NCBI GenBank assembly: GCA_965248775.1
Contig: OZ252150.1
Span: forward strand, 5,580,001 to 5,644,000
DNA: 64,000 bases
Reading direction: 5' to 3'
DNA from: JBHHUI01 sp965248775
GTDB lineage: Bacteria > Chloroflexota > Anaerolineae > Anaerolineales > JBHHUI01
The first letter of the stretch is position 1; each line of letters begins with the position of its first letter. Below, one piece after another: positions 62,374-64,000 of this stretch. The notes beneath the pieces were generated by a model. The model saw nothing but the letters and a program-made list of their open reading frames with translations. It was not told the DNA's origin and ran no database searches. The position numbers and the translations under genes are program-made.

Positions 62374-63336
62374 TCACGCCCACAGGATCTGCCAGTAACT
62401 TCCCAACCGACGGCGAAAGGTTGCGTTGGAAATGCCTCGGCGCAGCCAAGCAAAGAGCGTTCGCAGTATCCAGTACGCCAGTCCAATGATGGTGATGACT
62501 TTCAGGCCCAGGTATCCCGGCCAGCCGTAGTTCTTGCGATAGAAATATGCCCGACTGCGTGCGAAGAGAACCGAGCTGCGTTCCGGATTTTTGCTGGTGG
62601 TGTGCGCGCTAATATGCATAATCGTCGCGTCCGGAGTGTATAACACTTCCCAGCCCAACTGCCGGACGCGAAAGCACCAGTCCGTTTCCTCGAAGAACAA
62701 TCCGAATTCTTCGTCCATCCCGCCAGTCTGTTCGTAGACATCGCGTCGGATGAAGACGGCCGCCCCAAGAATGTGTTCCACCTTCCGCACACGTTCATAA
62801 TCCTCTGGAAGATAACGGCCATTCTGTGGCGAGTCGAGCGGGGTCAGCTTTTCGAAGAAGCCGTAAAAAGCCTGTCGGAAATCCGGGAAGCGAAACGTCG
62901 AGTGCTGCAGGCTGCCATCCGGATTGACAATGTGTGGCGCGATCATACCGGCTGCAGGCTGCATATCCGCAAATGTAACCAGCGCAGAGAGAGCGCCAGA
63001 ACGCACCTCGGTGTCCGGGTTGAGCATGAAGAGATAGCGTCCGCTTGCGTGGCGGAAGCCGAGATTATTCCCGCGCGCGAAGCCTATACTGCCGTGCCCG
63101 GCCAGCAGTTGCGCCCAAGGGAATTGCTCGCGCACAAGTTCGGCGCTGCCATCGGAGGATTCGTTGTCTACCACGATCGTCTCAACTTCGAGTGCGTCTC
63201 GCGCCGCGCGGATCGACGCCAGACATGCGCTTATAACATTGGCCGAGTTGTAGCTGACGATGACGATGGAAATATCAGGCTGGGATTTTTCTCGGGCTGA
63301 GGATTGCACGACGGCGGAGTCGGATTGTGCCAACAC
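62374..63336 (-). CDS. family 2 glycosyltransferase (WcaA/RfbN-like)
   Basis: The 320-residue protein has DISIVIVSYNSANVISACLA, VVDNESSDGSAELVREQFPW, SIGFARGNNLGFRHASGRYL, FMLNPDTEVRSGAL, GAAVFIRRDVYEQTGGMDEE and FFEETDWCFRVRQLGWEV. The C-terminal 60 residues are amphipathic, with one weak membrane stretch (YWILRTLFAWL). Paired with the GT2 downstream. Confidence 0.93.
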   Translation of the reverse strand: MLAQSDSAVVQSSAREKSQPDISIVIVSYNSANVISACLASIRAARDALEVETIVVDNESSDGSAELVREQFPWAQLLAGHGSIGFARGNNLGFRHASGRYLFMLNPDTEVRSGALSALVTFADMQPAAGMIAPHIVNPDGSLQHSTFRFPDFRQAFYGFFEKLTPLDSPQNGRYLPEDYERVRKVEHILGAAVFIRRDVYEQTGGMDEEFGLFFEETDWCFRVRQLGWEVLYTPDATIMHISAHTTSKNPERSSVLFARSRAYFYRKNYGWPGYLGLKVITIIGLAYWILRTLFAWLRRGISNATFRRRLGSYWQILWA

Positions 63337-63384
63337 GTCGAGAGTCTAACAGTTGGGATCGGACGGGTCAATGGCGTGTTAGCC

Positions 63385-64000
63385 CAAAGTAGTAATGTCC
63401 CCTTTTGCGGTCATGCTCTACGGCACGACCGGGGAGAGGGCAGAAGATGGACAAACTACTAACGATGAGCAAGAAAGAACTCACGCGACTGGAAGTCATG
63501 CAAAGGCTCGCAGAGAAACGCCTGAAACAACGTGAGGCGGCAGAGCAACTGGGGGTCAGCGTGCGCCACTTGAAGCGGCTCTTACGCACCTACCGACAGG
63601 CCGGAGCAGCCGGACTGGTCTCAAAGCGTCGCGGGCGGACGAGTAACAACCATCTGGGTGTCAAAGTTCGCAAGCAGGCGGTGCAGTTCATCCGCAAGCG
63701 TTACGCCGATTTCGGGCCGACGCTTGCCCACGAGAAACTGACGGAAATACATGGTCTGCAATTATCGGTCGAGAGCGTGCGCCAACTGATGGTTGCTGCT
63801 GAACTCTGGAAACCACGCCGCGCTAAACGTGCGCGTGTGCACCAGATGCGTACTCGCCGTGCCTGTTTCGGCGAATTAGTCCAAATTGATGGCTCACCCT
63901 TTGACTGGTTCGAAGGCCGCGCCCCGGCTTGCTCGCTACTGGTCTTCATCGATGATGCTACTGGGCGCTTGCTTGAACTGTACTTCACGCCCCAGGAGAG
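63385..64000 (+). mobile_element. ISNCY-like element, cut by the window edge
   Basis: The left part of an element whose transposase starts at 63447. The left end is estimated at the AGTAGTAATGTCCCCTTTTG sequence (63390-63409). The right end is outside the window. Confidence 0.6.
63447..64000 (+). CDS. ISNCY-family transposase, partial
   Basis: Plus-strand frame from ATG 63447 (GGGGAGAGGG 7 nt upstream) with no stop to the edge, 184 codons. Helix-turn-helix QREAAEQLGVSVRHLKRLLR, FGPTLAHEKLTEIHGL, then the first DDE motif ELVQIDGSPFDWFEGRAPAC and LLVFIDDATGRLLELYF. The pattern matches ISNCY integrase-type transposases. The remaining catalytic residues lie beyond the window. Confidence 0.9.
   Translation, partial: MDKLLTMSKKELTRLEVMQRLAEKRLKQREAAEQLGVSVRHLKRLLRTYRQAGAAGLVSKRRGRTSNNHLGVKVRKQAVQFIRKRYADFGPTLAHEKLTEIHGLQLSVESVRQLMVAAELWKPRRAKRARVHQMRTRRACFGELVQIDGSPFDWFEGRAPACSLLVFIDDATGRLLELYFTPQE

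Overview
The window looks like a chromosomal segment of a Chloroflexota bacterium (Anaerolineae-like). This is inferred from gene content and protein style, not from a marker-gene tree: a TopA with an extra N-terminal zinc ribbon, membrane Ser/Thr kinases next to an FHA/winged-helix regulator, a CpXC zinc-ribbon protein, several LytR-CpsA-Psr proteins and paired universal-stress fusions. No rRNA, tRNA or CRISPR array was seen.

Region 1 (1-26 kb) is ordinary housekeeping DNA. It holds a DegV fragment, an LCP protein, the ffh-rpsP-khpA-rimM translation/secretion cluster, dprA, manC and topA, then a minus-strand group (lipoprotein, uvrB, dgt, greA) with visible terminators, and miaA. A signalling and envelope block follows: a large anchored GH3-like protein with an eroded active site, a Ser/Thr kinase, an FHA-winged-helix regulator, a CpXC protein and a PAS/GAF histidine kinase.

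Region 2 (26-49 kb) is a transposon landing zone. An IS256 element is followed by a 19-bp minisatellite of 21 units that runs into the end of an integrase-type transposase gene; that gene is itself split by an IS1-like element with an 8-bp target duplication. Between the insertions lie a second LCP protein, two tandem ParB-like/universal-stress fusion genes (one frameshifted), a membrane Ser/Thr kinase and a short SerA-type dehydrogenase. A second IS1-like element has a 9-bp target duplication. A multi-PAS histidine kinase gene is broken by a 1-nt insertion and by a 4.05-kb palindromic stack of three IS630 elements joined through shared TA dinucleotides. An IS3 element follows.

Region 3 (49.6-59.5 kb) reads like a proteobacterial-style catabolic island: a creatinase-like M24 protein, a kinase-PLP lyase fusion with an in-frame amber, an FAD oxidoreductase, a cupin, an enolase-superfamily protein, an SDR and a ChrA transporter. 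It ends abruptly at about 59497, where the tail of a 2Fe-2S ferredoxin gene abuts the last codons of a SerA-like gene.

Region 4 (59.5-64 kb) holds an OLD/DUF4435-like ATPase whose upstream reading frame contains a stop, two family-2 glycosyltransferases, and the start of another transposase at the window edge. The number of broken genes (at least eight) means either a decaying, IS-rich stretch or some long-read homopolymer errors. Several breaks (IS insertions with target duplications, amber codons) cannot be homopolymer errors.
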